Source: Przewalskia tangutica (lineage: Eukaryota > Streptophyta > Magnoliopsida > Solanales > Solanaceae). From it: a stretch of DNA of 64,000 nucleotides. The stretch covers positions 43,102,388 to 43,166,387 of the forward strand of contig CM056738.1 in assembly GCA_029844215.1 (NCBI GenBank), written 5' to 3'. Below the pieces are notes generated by a model, which worked only from the letters and a program-made list of their open reading frames with translations, made no database searches and was not told where the DNA came from. The first letter of the stretch is position 1. Each line of letters begins with the position of its first letter. Made by a program: the position numbers and the translations under genes. Below, one piece after another: positions 51,971 to 63,457 of this stretch.

Positions 51971-54646
51971 TTACAACTTTGTGGTGTTGTTTAAAAGTTG
52001 TAAATGACATAATAAAATTACAATTAAAAAAATTATCAATTTGAACACTTTTTCTAGTTTCTTCACAACGTCTTGTGGTTCTTCGGTTGGAAATGGTATC
52101 CGTTGATCAAATTGCTCCACGTCGCTACTCATACCTTCATATAAGATGTCTTTGTAGTGTTCGTCTTCTTCTTCGTTGATCTCCGGTTGACCGCACCTTC
52201 TCTGCTTCGCTCGTATCCAATCTCTGATTAATACTGCAATCTCCAAGCTGTCTCAGACTAATGAGTATTTGTGCTCTCCTATATGAAATCTGTCGACAGA
52301 AAAAGCTTTCGTCGTTGATGACACTTGAATGTTCAAAACATCTCGGGCCATCAATGAAAATGTCAGAAATGTCTTCTCATTCCCCTTCAGTATTTCAACA
52401 AGTTTTCCTTTCCTTCTTCATTGACAATTGCTTTGTACGGTAAAGTATCCTGCAAAACAAAAACATCAAACTCGCTAATTTGGTTAGTAGTGCTACCACC
52501 ACACATTATATTTCTGAGGTTTTCAATACTAGCTGCAGAAACATCACGTCTTTTTAGAGAATGTGTTGAAGAAGAAGATGATATGAAAGCCGGTTGGTTG
52601 CTAGCACTTTCTTGTTGGTATTACCTATATACTTTTTTGCATTCATCTTCTATGCTAGACAACACTTTTTCTTTACTTTGTTCAATATGTGGTGGGGCAT
52701 TTGAATTTTTGGGAGTGAAGGTGGTAGTACTGTTATACAGTCATAAATATTTTCAATAAGTGATTTACAACCATCTATTTTATTAGTCGAATTTAATACA
52801 ACACCAATAATATAAATAGGGGAATAAGAATAAAATATTTCTTTATTTTCATAAACTTTTTTTAATAACTGCCTTATAAGCTTATTTTTTCATATATATT
52901 CTCTAAGCAGTAAAAATATTATAGCTATATAAAATAATATAGTTGAAATAGTAAGATAATATATACCGGAAAATTCTTTTGTTGCTTGAAATTTTTTCTC
53001 TAGAAATACAATAAATTCTTTAATTTTTTCCCAATCGTTATCTACAATCATATTAGTTAGATTTTGATTATGCGCGTTAAAAAATAAAGTTATAGGTTTT
53101 ATATAATCATAAGCAACAAGTAGTTGTTCATATAAAAAATTCCACCTAGGGGGTACTTCTTCGAGAATTTTTCTATAAGGTAGTTGACAATCGTGACAAG
53201 TTTTTTTGTAATTTTTTTTTCGTTGTATTCTATTACTTTAAAAAATAAAGTGTATAACAAATTGTATTTTTTAAAGAATATCTTAAAAAGTAATAGGCCA
53301 TCATTTACAACTAAGTTATAAATATGACACAAATTTATATGAAAAATATTTGGAAAAGACGGAGTTAAAGCATCTTTTAAAACTGTAATAGAAGAATTAT
53401 TAGAAGATGCATTATCTAATGTAATACTCATAATTTTATTAGTTATTCTCTAATAATCGCAAACTAAATAAATATTTTTTGAAATAAAATCACCAGTGTC
53501 CCTACTATCTATATATCTATACGCTAAAATACGTTTTTGCATAGACCATTTATAATCTATCCAATGACAGGTTACCGTTAAGTAATCATAGTCGTTAGTG
53601 CTACGACCTATATCAGAAGTGAGAGTCACTTTGCCATTAAAATGATATAATGAATAACGTAAATACTGTTGATATTCATGTGCAAATTTAAAGACATCTC
53701 TCTTAATAGTTGATTTAGGAAAACTTTTAAAAACAGGATTATATATGTCTCTAATATAATGAATAAAACCAGGAGATGAAGAAATGAAAAAGGCAAACCC
53801 TCCACAACAACTAATTTTGATATTGTTTCTCTATCTCTATGTTTATCGTATTTAGGGCCTACAATTTCCCCGTCATAGGGTTAATTTGACCATGTACTTG
53901 GTCCGGGACAATATGTGAACCTTGTCCCGATGGAGAGGGCGCTTGCGCACCATCTTTTTCAGCCTTGTATTGGGAATACCTAGCTGAGTGTTTGTGTGTT
54001 ATGTGTCTCATTAAACCCCCCATCCACCATGACCTTTTTCCATTTTTAAAACTATAAACCCCTTTATAATTTTACATATAGCTATTTGATTTGACCCAGT
54101 ACTTGGTCCGGGACAATATGTGAACTTTGTCCCGATGGAGAGGGTGCTTGCGCACCATTTTTTCAGTCTTGTATTGGGAATACCTAGCTGGGTGTTTGTG
54201 TGCTATGTGTCTCATTAAACCCCCGTCCCACCATGACATTTTCCAGTTTTAAAACTATAAACCCCTTTACAAATTTTACATATAGCTACTTGATTTTGTA
54301 TGTCCCTATCAAAAAAATTCCATGCATCTAATTTTAATGTTCGTTTTGCTGGACCTCGTCACATACTAGGGGGAATAGGAGGCGTTCCAGTTGGATTTTC
54401 ACTAGTGTTTCTTTCATCTACATTAGTGGGTGTGTCATCTAAATCATCTTCTAAATTAAAGTCTTGTTGAGTTTCAGAAAATATCTGGTCGTCTAAATCA
54501 TATGGTATTTCAGGAAAATGTTCAGTATCAATAAAATCATCCTGTATAGGAGTAGAACTAGGATTACTAGAAGAATTACCCCTGCCCTTGTTACCCCTAC
54601 TAGAAGAAGCCTGACCCTTACCCAACATACTTCTTAATCCTTTCAT
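51971..54646 (-). pseudogene. hAT transposase relic
   Basis: N-terminus at 54646 (95-residue acidic, Ser-rich open frame to 54359). Then a BED-type zinc finger region present in two tandem copies (54296-53886). The DDE-like core spans about 53790-53100: KVTLTSD with the first Asp, then VTCHWIDYKWSMQKRI, and ITLDNASSNN with the second Asp, followed by HINLCHIYNLVVNDGL. The C-terminal dimerisation region at about 52400-51971 has SLMARDVLNIQVSS, then SLEIAVLIRDWIRAKQRR. The catalytic Asp residues are still visible but frames are broken in at least five places. Confidence 0.88.
53886..54296. repeat. 205-bp tandem duplication in the BED-finger region
   Basis: Copy 1 (53886-54090) and copy 2 (54091-54296) share ACTTGGTCCGGGACAATATG, TTGTCCCGATGGAGAGGG, GTGTCTCATTAAACCCCC and AAACTATAAACCCCTTTA in order, abutting directly at 54090/54091. 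They differ by some substitutions and small indels. Confidence 0.9.
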
Positions 54647-55320
54647 TTTAATTATGCTAATAAATAGTTAAAGACTTAAAGATAATGAAATTAAGTGCGC
54701 TAAATAAAATAAAGACACTAATAATTTAATGAAAGAACGAATGTACCAAATGTCGACGTGTAATTGAGAGGTTGAAAATTGAAACTTTGCTCGATTGAAG
54801 ATCCTCAAGCTAGTTCCGAACATCACTCCCAAATAAAAATATAAAATTGAATATTTAGTAGACAATGTAGATTTGTAGAAGATAGATTGAGAGATTAGAG
54901 AGATTGTAGGAAGATTTATGAGAAGTTGAAGAGAAAATGAAGTATTTATAGTTGGAAAATTGGGTTAAAGTGTAAATATAATAACTTAGGGGTTAAAAAT
55001 AAATATTAAGGGGTAGGGTGGTTGGGGGAAGTCAAAAATGGTTCTTGCACAATAAATAAAATATAAAATGGTCGTTGGTGCAACAGTTATTTTGTGCAAA
55101 GGGGAGGGGGACGGGCGGGACAGGGGGTGGGACAGGGGCGGGACCGGGACGGGTCGGGTCTTGGCGGGACTGGGGCGGGATCGGGTCTGGCGGGACGAGA
55201 CCATGTCCCATCCCAATTCGAGTCCCGATACTGTTATTTTTTATTTTTTTATTTCGGGCTCGGGATGGTGTCGGGGCGGGACTGGGCTGACCCAGCTCGT
55301 TGGCCACCCTTAGTTTACAC

Positions 55321-57480
55321 AAATAGGATAGGACGTGTAGCTGTTGTTCTTGGGTGTCGTGTTTCCCCCCAATTTTTGCTAAGTCGACTATGTCGTGTTA
55401 TTTCATGTCCCAGTATTAATTTCTTCTCACTGTGTAGTGTAACATTCCCTATTGATGTATGCTCTCTCCTGCTTCTTTTTCTTCTTTTTCTCCCAAACCA
55501 AGTTTTAAATAAAAAGATGAATTTTTATTTACTAATTAAAGTACGGGTAGGAAAACAAACTCCCTTAATGGTTGACCTCGTAATAAAAATTATTTTTATT
55601 AATTTGTGTAAATTTTGGCGGAAAAATATTGAAATGACTGTTATATTGCGATATTTTACACACAAATAGTTTTAAACAAATTTATATTATATAAGATTCG
55701 AGATCAACCATATTTTACGGATCCTTAATACCGGGGGTGTCTAACACCTTTTCCGGGGATCATTTGAAACCTTATCCAAACTCTGGTTAATATTGGATTT
55801 TTCTCTTATTTTGAAAAATTCTTTTAAATATGGTTTTCTCATTTTTCCTTATAAAGTAGGTGTGACTCTAAAAATAAATAATCCCAAGAGTCCACAAGTT
55901 ATCCAGTAATTTTTATGCCCCGCGTAAAAGTGAACCGTAACAATTGATAATATTGAGGCATGTGTATTCATGTCTTGAACATGATTTCATCTCATACTTC
56001 ATAATTACTTGAATTATTTAACGTTGCATTCATACACTCATATATCCTGATATTGATGATATAGAGTTGGTCATGGAATGTTGTTTGGTCCGATGAGACC
56101 GGGAAATAAAGGTAAATGTTACTATTATGATATGATGTGATATGTAATGACTCAACAAATGAGTCTGTGATTTGATGAGATTTGATGAGATGATTATGAA
56201 ATGACTCGACAAATGAGTCTGTGATTTGATATTCTAGAAAACTGATAGATCATTTTGATTGATTGTGGGCGGTATATGGACTTTGTGGGTTCCCTATGAG
56301 TCATTACTATGATACAAATTATTGTGACATGTGTATACCAGGTTTGGAGGATGACATGTGCATTGCATTACATCATATTCCATACCATTGCATTCATTTA
56401 ATTTGCATCACATTCTTAATTATTTGTTGATGTGTTTACTTGTTATGTGTGATTAGATAGTACAAATTAGTAATGATTGGTGTTTCCAGTGCAAACTGTT
56501 GATCCTAAAAATGTGAGACTCGTGAATGTATATTCGAGGGAAAAGGGTTAATCTAGGGCCAAGTATATTAGAAGGTCATAGGGCACCAAAACTAGCGAGA
56601 TGTGTGGTTAAGGTAATTTAGGAGCAATGGACTTAAGAAGGTATTTATGAAGTAAGGTATATTTCGGATGTGCTCTTATATGGATAGACAGTGATAAAGT
56701 TGTTTTCCTTATTGTATGTTTTGTATATCTCTATGTTCTAAATATGTTATGTGAATAGACTAAGGTTGGGTTCAGACCATTATTTAGGGTGTGGTAGATT
56801 TGATTCCTACGGGTGATTCGTGTTTCCATGTGTGAGGTGACTTTTGAGTTGGTAACATCGGTGTAGAATGTAGGATACTTGTGAGTCAACTCAGTTTTTA
56901 TATGTGTTACGTGTTATCCGTCGTTGTCGGCCTATGATACTTACGGGGTACATTGTGTACTCATACTATACTCATCTTTTATGTGGATACAGGTCCAGCT
57001 ATTCATCTAATTACGACTTCAGACGTTCATGGAGGCTTAGGGCGGGCCACTTAACCTATCATTGACTTTGGTCTTCATCTATATTTGTATTGTTCTTATT
57101 GATCCAAGGCAGTCATTAGTATTAATTCATAACTCTATTGTATTCACTCTTGTACAAGTCAGATAAGTTTCAGGAGATGTGATGTAAATAATATTTTGAT
57201 GATTTAAATGCTTTCAAATGAAGCAGTTTAATTTCTTTTATAAATTCTATTATCAAAACTGATAGCATGGATTGCCTTTGATGTTCTCCATATTCAAGAG
57301 AAAGGTATTTGATTAAGGGTGATTTTTTATCCACCTAAGCTCCAAATATCGAATTGTCATTTTCCCTTTCAATTATAAAATTTTCTTTCTTTATGAAACT
57401 TTTGTTAAAATTAGAAGAAAGCAACCATTATATATGCCTTTTGATTGAGATATACTAAAATTGTGCTCTGTTAATAGTGT
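55321..57480. other. Repeat debris, no gene
   Basis: 55690-55940 contains a GGATCCTTAATACCGGGGG / TTTTCCGGGGATCATTTG block and 56930-57060 a CGGCCTATGATACTTACGGG block. Both remind me of Gypsy LTR interiors in Solanaceae, plus strand, without ends I can fix. A 56-bp local duplication (ACAAATGAGTCTGTGATTTG) occurs at about 56154 and 56210. Confidence 0.4.
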
Positions 57481-57900
57481 GTTTTCACTAGAGACAGACT
57501 GGTTGATTGGGGTATCATAAACGAGATTGACTGTCCTCTATGTTTCGAAGAGGATGCAATCATAGAGCACTTGTTTTTTCAATGCCCTTTCTCTTCTGTA
57601 GTTTGGTGTAAACTCTTAAGGTTGCTAGGGAGGATACGGCCAGTACCTGGTTGGCAAGGAGATATGCAAACTGACATAGCTTGTGCTAAAGGCAATTCTG
57701 CAGATGCTATGGTTTCAGGATGACTTTTGAAGCATGTGTGTACCACCTCTGGCATGAGAGGAACTTGAGAGTTTTTCAGAAGAAGAGCAGGACTTCCAAC
57801 ACTTATTACTAGACTGATTATCCAGGAAGTCATAGGGTGTGGACTCAATCACAAGAAGCTTAACAGGAAGATGGTGCAGCTGAACTTCTATCCATAGGGT
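57481..57900 (+). mobile_element. L1-type LINE fragment (zf-RVT region)
   Basis: Plus-strand frame: T-R-D-R-L-V-D-W-G, then CPLCFEED and HLFFQCPFSSVVW, the zinc-binding region after reverse transcriptase in plant L1 LINEs. After a frameshift it reads FEACVYHLWHERNLRVFQKK. Only the 3' part of the ORF is present. Confidence 0.8.
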
Positions 57901-58025
57901 CAATATGAAGACATAGGTGAGATTATAGAGTTTTAGTGTTTTCCTTTTGATCAGGAGGTTCTCTTTGTTAGCTGTAGGCTTGGGGCCTTTTGTCCAAGTG
58001 CTACTCAATTTTGACTTGTCTGCTT

Positions 58026-58231
58026 TGTAAATTGAAAGAGGATAATCTCTTCATTATTTTCATTAATGAAGAGGTATATATATACATGAGATAAAATATT
58101 TAATAATGAAAAATAAATCTACATTTTCCTAATACAAGACTACTATCATAATTACACTTATACAAAAATTCTTCAATATAGTAAAATATATACAAAATAT
58201 GGTTATGTGTGTATATCGGTGGACTTTCACA
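58026..58231 (-). repeat. Copia 3' LTR (about 206 bp)
   Basis: The minus strand reads TGTGAAAGTCCACCG ... CTTTCAATTTACA, preceded by the purine tract GCGGGGGTG. Ends are chosen by the TG...CA rule. Confidence 0.6.
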
Positions 58232-58371
58232 CCCCCGCAGTCATAGCGGGCGACTGTCGTACACTAGATTATCCCTAAAATCTTCAAACAGAACTAAAGG
58301 AATACCCTTAGTAAAGATGTCAGCAATTTGGTACCATGAAGGGACATGTAAGACACGTACTTGTCTACGAA

Positions 58372-58740
58372 CTATCTTTTCGCGAACAAAGTGAGTATCA
58401 ATCTCGATGTACTTAGTGCGCTGATGTTGGACCGGATTTCCAGAGGGATAGATTGCACTAACATTATCGCAGAGACCAAGGTAGCTTTCTGAATATAAAA
58501 GTGAAGCTCTAATAGGAGATTACACAACCAACATGACTCGGACACCACATTGGCTACCCCTCGATACTCGGCCTCCGCACTGGATCGCGATAAAGTAGTC
58601 TGACACTTTGCCGACCAGGAGACCAAGTTATCACCAAGAAACATACAACAAACAGATGTCGAACGTCTGGTATCTGGACATTCACCCCAATCAACATCTG
58701 TATAAGACACGAGAGTAGAGACAGAGGATGGTGCAAACCA
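58372..58740 (-). pseudogene. Copia RNase H relic
   Basis: YTDVDWGECPDTRRSTS, then FLGDNLVSWSAKCQTTLSRS and SSAEAEYRGVANVVSE, with catalytic D and E positions kept. A frameshift before the HxRTKHIEID block truncates the open frame at 58372. Confidence 0.9.
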
Positions 58741-58744
58741 TAAT

Positions 58745-59290
58745 CAAAAGTGACATGTCGTGAAATCCTTCACAGAATATCCGAAAGGGTCAAAGTCAAC
58801 AGAAACTCAATTATCAGTTGTGAATTTTCCAACAGACACCAAATTTTTAATTAAGTGAGGAGCATGAAGGACATTTTTCAAGGCTAAAGGTGAGTTCGGG
58901 AGAAATAAATGTATGACCATAACCACAAATAGGAATTGAATTGACATTACCAAAAATAATGCCACAATTTTTGCTCTAATTGAAATAAGACGAGAGATTA
59001 CCTGGCGTGAATGTGATATGAGAGATGGCTCCGCTGTCCATGTATCAATTCACATCTGGAGGATTTAAACCAAGTGTATGCATTGCCTCCTCGATATCCG
59101 TAGGCGTCAGAATCGATATTGGGCCCGCAGCAGTGAAGGCCTGCTGAGGATGAGGCCCAAGTAGGCCAACTTGCTGCTAGGGCCCAGTCCGTGATTGTTG
59201 GGACGTTGGCTGCTGCTGGGTGAAATTAGGCCTGGCCTAATTGGGAGCAAAAGTTGGAGATTGTGGCGTGGGCCATCGCCCAGCCCCACG
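58745..59290 (-). pseudogene. Copia gag end and protease relic
   Basis: In minus-strand frames: a Gln/Pro-rich gag tail (FTQQQPTSQQS-like), then WYMDSGAISHITFTPG (protease D-S-G) and IPICGYGHTF, with SVDFDPFGYSVKDF just before the deletion point at about 58745. Confidence 0.75.
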
Positions 59291-59299
59291 CCATCGCAT

Positions 59300-59701
59300 C
59301 GCCCAATGCCGCGCTCGCATCGTTAGGTACCAGTTCTGCTTACTTCCTTTCACTCTCACCTTTGTGTCTTTCTCAATCTCTGAGTATGAGTTTCGGATGG
59401 CCATCAAGGTATGGTGATTTGTTTGAATCATTATTGGAGTCCCAAGTGGCCTTCAATGCCTTAGAGGTTCCTTTTTTTTTTTTTTGCATCCCTGAACATG
59501 TACTTAGCTTGTTCTTTTCAGCTCTTTCCTTCTTCCATTCGATCTCCCACGGGGGACATTCTTTAATTAGGTGACCGGTCTTTTCATACTTGAAGCAACC
59601 ACCAATTTGAGGTTTGTCACCTCTCTCCTTTCTGTAGGTGTTTCTTCTACAATTCTGTCTCTCCTTGGTGTGAAAATTTCTGAAGTTTCCTTTGATCAAG
59701 G
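59300..59701 (-). pseudogene. gag fragment of a second Copia family
   Basis: The 108-residue frame at 59373-59699 contains GGCFKYEKTGHLIKECP, a CCHC knuckle with the second Cys changed to Tyr, then EIEWKKERAEK, a basic segment and an SNNDS acidic block. This resembles the gag of Copia elements different from the one on its left. It is interrupted at 59702 by an Athila LTR. Confidence 0.7.
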
Positions 59702-61035
59702 TGATCGGTGTATTTTATATACACTTTTTGAGTCGTTTTTAGTCAGTCTTTTGTCCCTTTTTGTACAAATAAGTGTCATATTAGGATATATTTTCTTTCT
59801 TTTGAGTCAAGTTGGTTAGAATGGTCCAATGGCGGAAAAGGAGCTAAAAGAGGGCAAAAGTGGAGGTTCCAGAGCTTAAAAGACGAGAAAGTGGCGAACG
59901 AGGCAGAAGCACGGACCAGCGCCATCGCAGATAGGTTCGTCGCGCGCTAATATCCGTGGCGTCGCAGAGTTGCAGGCCGCGCGCCTGCATGCCAGAGAGC
60001 AGGACCGCGACGCCAAATCATCCGGCGATCGCAGAACTCCGCGCGGCCGATAGCTGGCCGCGGCGCCGACGCGGGAAAATCAGGTTTAATGACGATTTTT
60101 GGGCCAGCCTCGGCGGAAAAGTTAGAGGCGGTTTGAGCCTATAAAAGGAGAACCCTAGGCGCTTTTGGGTTCCTTTCGCACAACACAAGACTTCTTGATT
60201 GAAGATCGAGACCATAATTTAGTAACTTTCTTTTCTTTTCTTTTCTTTATTTCAGTTTTATGATGAACATTGAATTAGTTCTTGTCATGTCAATGGCTAG
60301 GAACTAATTCTATTATAGGGATTTCCATGTTAATTCACTAGAAACTTATGTTATGAATTGATGCATGGTTATGGTTATTCTTCTTCTTGTTGAGATTTAT
60401 CCAATAATTGCTTTGAATGCTTGGTAATTAATTGATCACTAATTATCATTACTTATATGATTTCTAATCAAACTTCGAAAGGAGGAGGTTGTGAATATGC
60501 TGTAAGTTGGGTAGACATATTTTGGATTGGGGATGAAAATACCTCAATTACTTGTGTAACGTTAACGAGAGGTCTAAACACCTAATTTTACGCATAGCGC
60601 GTGACGGTTAACTAGGTTTTTGGTCTTAATTCTCCTATAGAGTCATCCTTATCACCGAAAGGTAGAAATGAGCAATAATGGGGTTGAGTGTTTATATAGC
60701 CTTAACGGGAGTATAAAACAATTTAGTAAACCTGCTAGCTCCAAAAGAAGAAGAACCATAATTCATTGCATTAGTAAGTAACATAAGCGGATAGTTGAGG
60801 AGACGTGGAAGCCCTATTCCCATCACTACTGAAGTAAACCTATAGTTAATTAGCTTTTATAATTATTAGTTATAAACAACAAAATCATTATCGGTTACCA
60901 AATAGATACCAAAAAAATAGATAATTGGTACTTGAACAATAATCCTTGTGGACGATATTCGGTCTTACCAAGACTATATTACTTGTCACGATAACGTGCA
61001 CTTGCGTTAAAGTGTGTGCATCTTTTCGCGCATCA
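59702..61035 (+). repeat. Athila 5' LTR, second copy (1334 bp)
   Basis: TGATCGGTGTATTTTATA ... TCGCGCATCA. Same family as 22733 and 30038 but clearly more diverged, so an older or different subfamily member. Confidence 0.93.
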
Positions 61036-61041
61036 AGTTTT

Positions 61042-61059
61042 TGGCGCCGTTGCCGGGGA
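61042..61059 (+). promoter_or_regulatory. Athila primer-binding site (tRNA-Asp), second copy
   Basis: TGGCGCCGTTGCCGGGGA begins 6 nt after the LTR, as in the first copy. Confidence 0.9.
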
Positions 61060-61215
61060 TTAGACATAGTTCAATATCAATTTCATCTATTTTTAATTTC
61101 TAATTTGGTTTTTAATTTTCTTATTTTTTACGTTTTTTTTGTTATTTTTCGGTAAAAATCAGGGTGCCGTGATCTGTTTGTCCGTTTTTTTTTATCTGTT
61201 TCAGGAAATCAGTTT

Positions 61216-62292
61216 ATGCGAAGGAGAAGAGGGGCAGACACTCTTGTTCCCTTCAATCCAGAGATTGAGAAAACTCAGAAATGAATAGAAGAAACCAATA
61301 ATTTCACTGATAGAGATGAACGGTGTTCAAAACAATAATGTGATGAGAGAAGGGTTAGGTGAAAATCAACCTAACCCAGGAATGCCTCAGAGAGTGCCAA
61401 TGGACGTCGAGGAGAGAGTGCAAGTCCAGGCATAAAGAAGCTTGGGAGACTACGTGCTACCGAGGGTGAACGGAGCACAGACATGTATTAGGCTCCCGCA
61501 CAGAGCAAACAACTTTGAGATCAAACCGGCGATTCTAGGAATGGTGCAGAACACAGTGCAATTTGGAGGACTGCCATCAGAGGATGCACATATGCACATA
61601 GCTAATTTCTTGGAGCTATGTGCAATTTTCAGATATAACGCGGCATCGATGATGCCGTCAGATTGAGGCTCTTTCCCTTCTCACTCAGGGATAGAGCAAA
61701 AGTATGGTTGAATTCCCTGCCAGCTGATTCGATTTTTACATGGCAAGAGCTGACACATAAATTTTTAGCCAAATTCTTTCCTCCGTGCAAAGCAGCGAAA
61801 TTGAGAGGGGAGTTGAATAACTTCTACCAAGCAGATGGAGAGTCATTGTACGAAGCGTGGGAAAGGTTCAAAGATTTGCAGAGAAAATGCCCACACCATT
61901 GCATTGAGTTATGGAACTTGGTCCACATCTTCTATAACGGGCTGAGCGGAACAACCAGAACCATTATAGATGCAGCAGCAGGTGGGACATTCATGAGGAA
62001 AACAGCCCACGACGCTCACGAATTATTAGAAGATATGGCCACCAATAACCATGTCACAGAAGAGAGATCAATGAGTGGTAGGAGAACAGTGGGAGCTCAC
62101 GAAATAGATGCCATTTCTGCCTTGAATGCCCAAGTGGCTTTGTTGACGAAACAGCTGCAGCAACACACAATGTTAGTAAATGCAGTACAGATGCCTAAGA
62201 GCTGTGAAATATGTGGTGGCCCACATACATTCGATAGGTGTCCTTCAGCTGATCCTAATAATGTGCCAATCGAGCAGGCAGAGTGTCGGTAG
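61216..62292 (+). pseudogene. Athila gag, second copy
   Basis: Start M-R-R-R-R-G-A-D-T-L-V-P-F at 61216, stop after about 23 codons. 61442-61666 carries RANNFEIKPAILGMVQ and FGGLPSEDAHMHIANFLELC. 61663-62292 (209 residues, one frame on) carries the rest of the capsid-like region: RDRAKVWLNSLP, then LTHKFLAKFFPP and GLSGTTRTIIDAAAGGTF. A zinc knuckle CX2CX3HX4C lies at residues 181-193 (C181, C184, H188, C193). It is much better preserved than in the first copy. Confidence 0.92.
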
Positions 62293-63457
62293 TGGTAATT
62301 ATCAAAGGCCACGCAGAACAACCCATACTCCAACACATATAATCCAGGTAGAGAATCACCCAAATTTCTCATGGAGAAGACCGAGCGCAAAAATCAATAT
62401 AGGTCGATGCAAAACCAAGCAGAACCAAAATCAGCAGCCCTTTACTCAGGCCTCACCTTCCCAACAGTTTAATACACCTGTCCAGCCAGAAAAGCCAGAC
62501 GAGCTTAGAGCAGCTTTATTGGCACTCACCAACGCCTGCACTCCGATTCGTGATGTGCTAGATCCTCGTTCAGAACTTGGAAACACAAGTGGGTCAGCTA
62601 GCAAAGCAAGCAAACAAGAGGCTGTGGTACAACGCCAAGCAACACAGAGGTGAATCAGGAGCAATGCGAACGATGCGGTTGAGAAGTGGCAAGCGGTTGA
62701 GCGGCGATCCTCTCACCGATGGTTGAGCAAAGGGCAGAGATAGAAAAAGAGAAGGTGGTTGAATCTCGCCCAGTAGTAGAGAAAACTCTAGAGAAGGAGT
62801 ACACAGAGAAGATCCCATTCCCACAGAGATTGCAGCGGAAGGCAGTTGATAAACAATTCTCTAAATTTTTGGAGACATTCAGAAAGCTGCATATCAACAT
62901 ACCTTTTATAGAAGCGTTGGAGCAGATGCCCTCCTATTTCAAATTCATGAAGGAGATATTGGGGAAGAAGAAGAAACTGGCAGAGTACGAGATGGTAGCA
63001 CTAACGGAGGAGTGCAGTGCTATCTTATAGAAGAAGTTGCCCCCGAAACTAAAAGACCCAGGGAGCTTTACACTACCTTGCACAGTTGGCAGGGTGACAT
63101 GCAACAGGGCTCTGTGCGATTTAGTGGCAAGTATAAATCTAATGCCTTTATCGGTATTTAAACGGTTGGAGTTGGGTGAGGCCAAACCAACCACGGTGAG
63201 CTCGCGGTGTCCGACAGATGATGGTTCATCGAAGGAAAGATTGAGGACGTGATTGTTAAAGTAGGAAAATTCTTTTTTCCTGCGGACTTCCTCATTCTTG
63301 ACATGGAAGAAGATGCAGAAATCTCTATCATATTGGGGAGACCATTCCTGGCGACAGGGAGAGCATTGATCGATGTAGAAAGAGGAGAGCTGACATTGAG
63401 GGTGGAGAAGGAAGAAATGGTGTTTAAAGTATTTAAACACATCATTGAGCCACCAAC
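62293..63457 (+). pseudogene. Athila gag tail and retropepsin region, second copy
   Basis: 62719-63030 carries KIPFPQRLQRKAVDKQFSKF and INIPFIEALEQMPSYFKFMK, then a stop. From 63037, LPPKLKDPGSFTLPCTVG leads to the protease active-site block LCDLVASINLMPLSVFKRL. After a frameshift, FFPADFLILDMEED and IILGRPFLATGRALIDV follow. Athila retropepsins have D-L-G-A-S here; the G is V in this copy. Sequence stops at the inverted LTR before reverse transcriptase. Confidence 0.88.

Larger units (their letters stand above)
51437..55312 (-). mobile_element. hAT-superfamily DNA transposon (Ac/BED type)
   Basis: 3876 bp with exact 8-bp target duplications GTTTACAC (51429-51436 and 55313-55320). 18-bp terminal inverted repeats with one difference (TAGGGGTGGCCAACGAGC against TAAGGGTGGCCAACGAGC). 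G-rich subterminal arrays lie at both ends. A minus-strand transposase relic runs from about 54646 to 51971. Frameshifts and stops make it inactive. Confidence 0.95.
58026..59290 (-). mobile_element. Copia fragment with internal deletion
   Basis: Minus strand: a gag/protease part (about 59290-58745), then directly RNase H (58740-58372), purine tract and 3' LTR (58231-58026). Integrase and reverse transcriptase are missing between protease and RNase H. Confidence 0.8.
59702..63457 (+). mobile_element. Athila-like Ty3/Gypsy element, second copy, partial
   Basis: 5' LTR 59702-61035, primer-binding site, gag (61216-62650) and protease region (62719-63457), collinear with the element at 22733. 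It is cut at 63457 by an inverted LTR. The left flank CAAGG (59697-59701) is the candidate target duplication; its partner lies outside the window. Confidence 0.9.

Noticed and set aside
55094..55669. Plus-strand 191-residue frame
   Set aside because: It crosses the hAT right end and target duplication; the glycine/arginine-rich start comes from the G-rich subterminal repeats.
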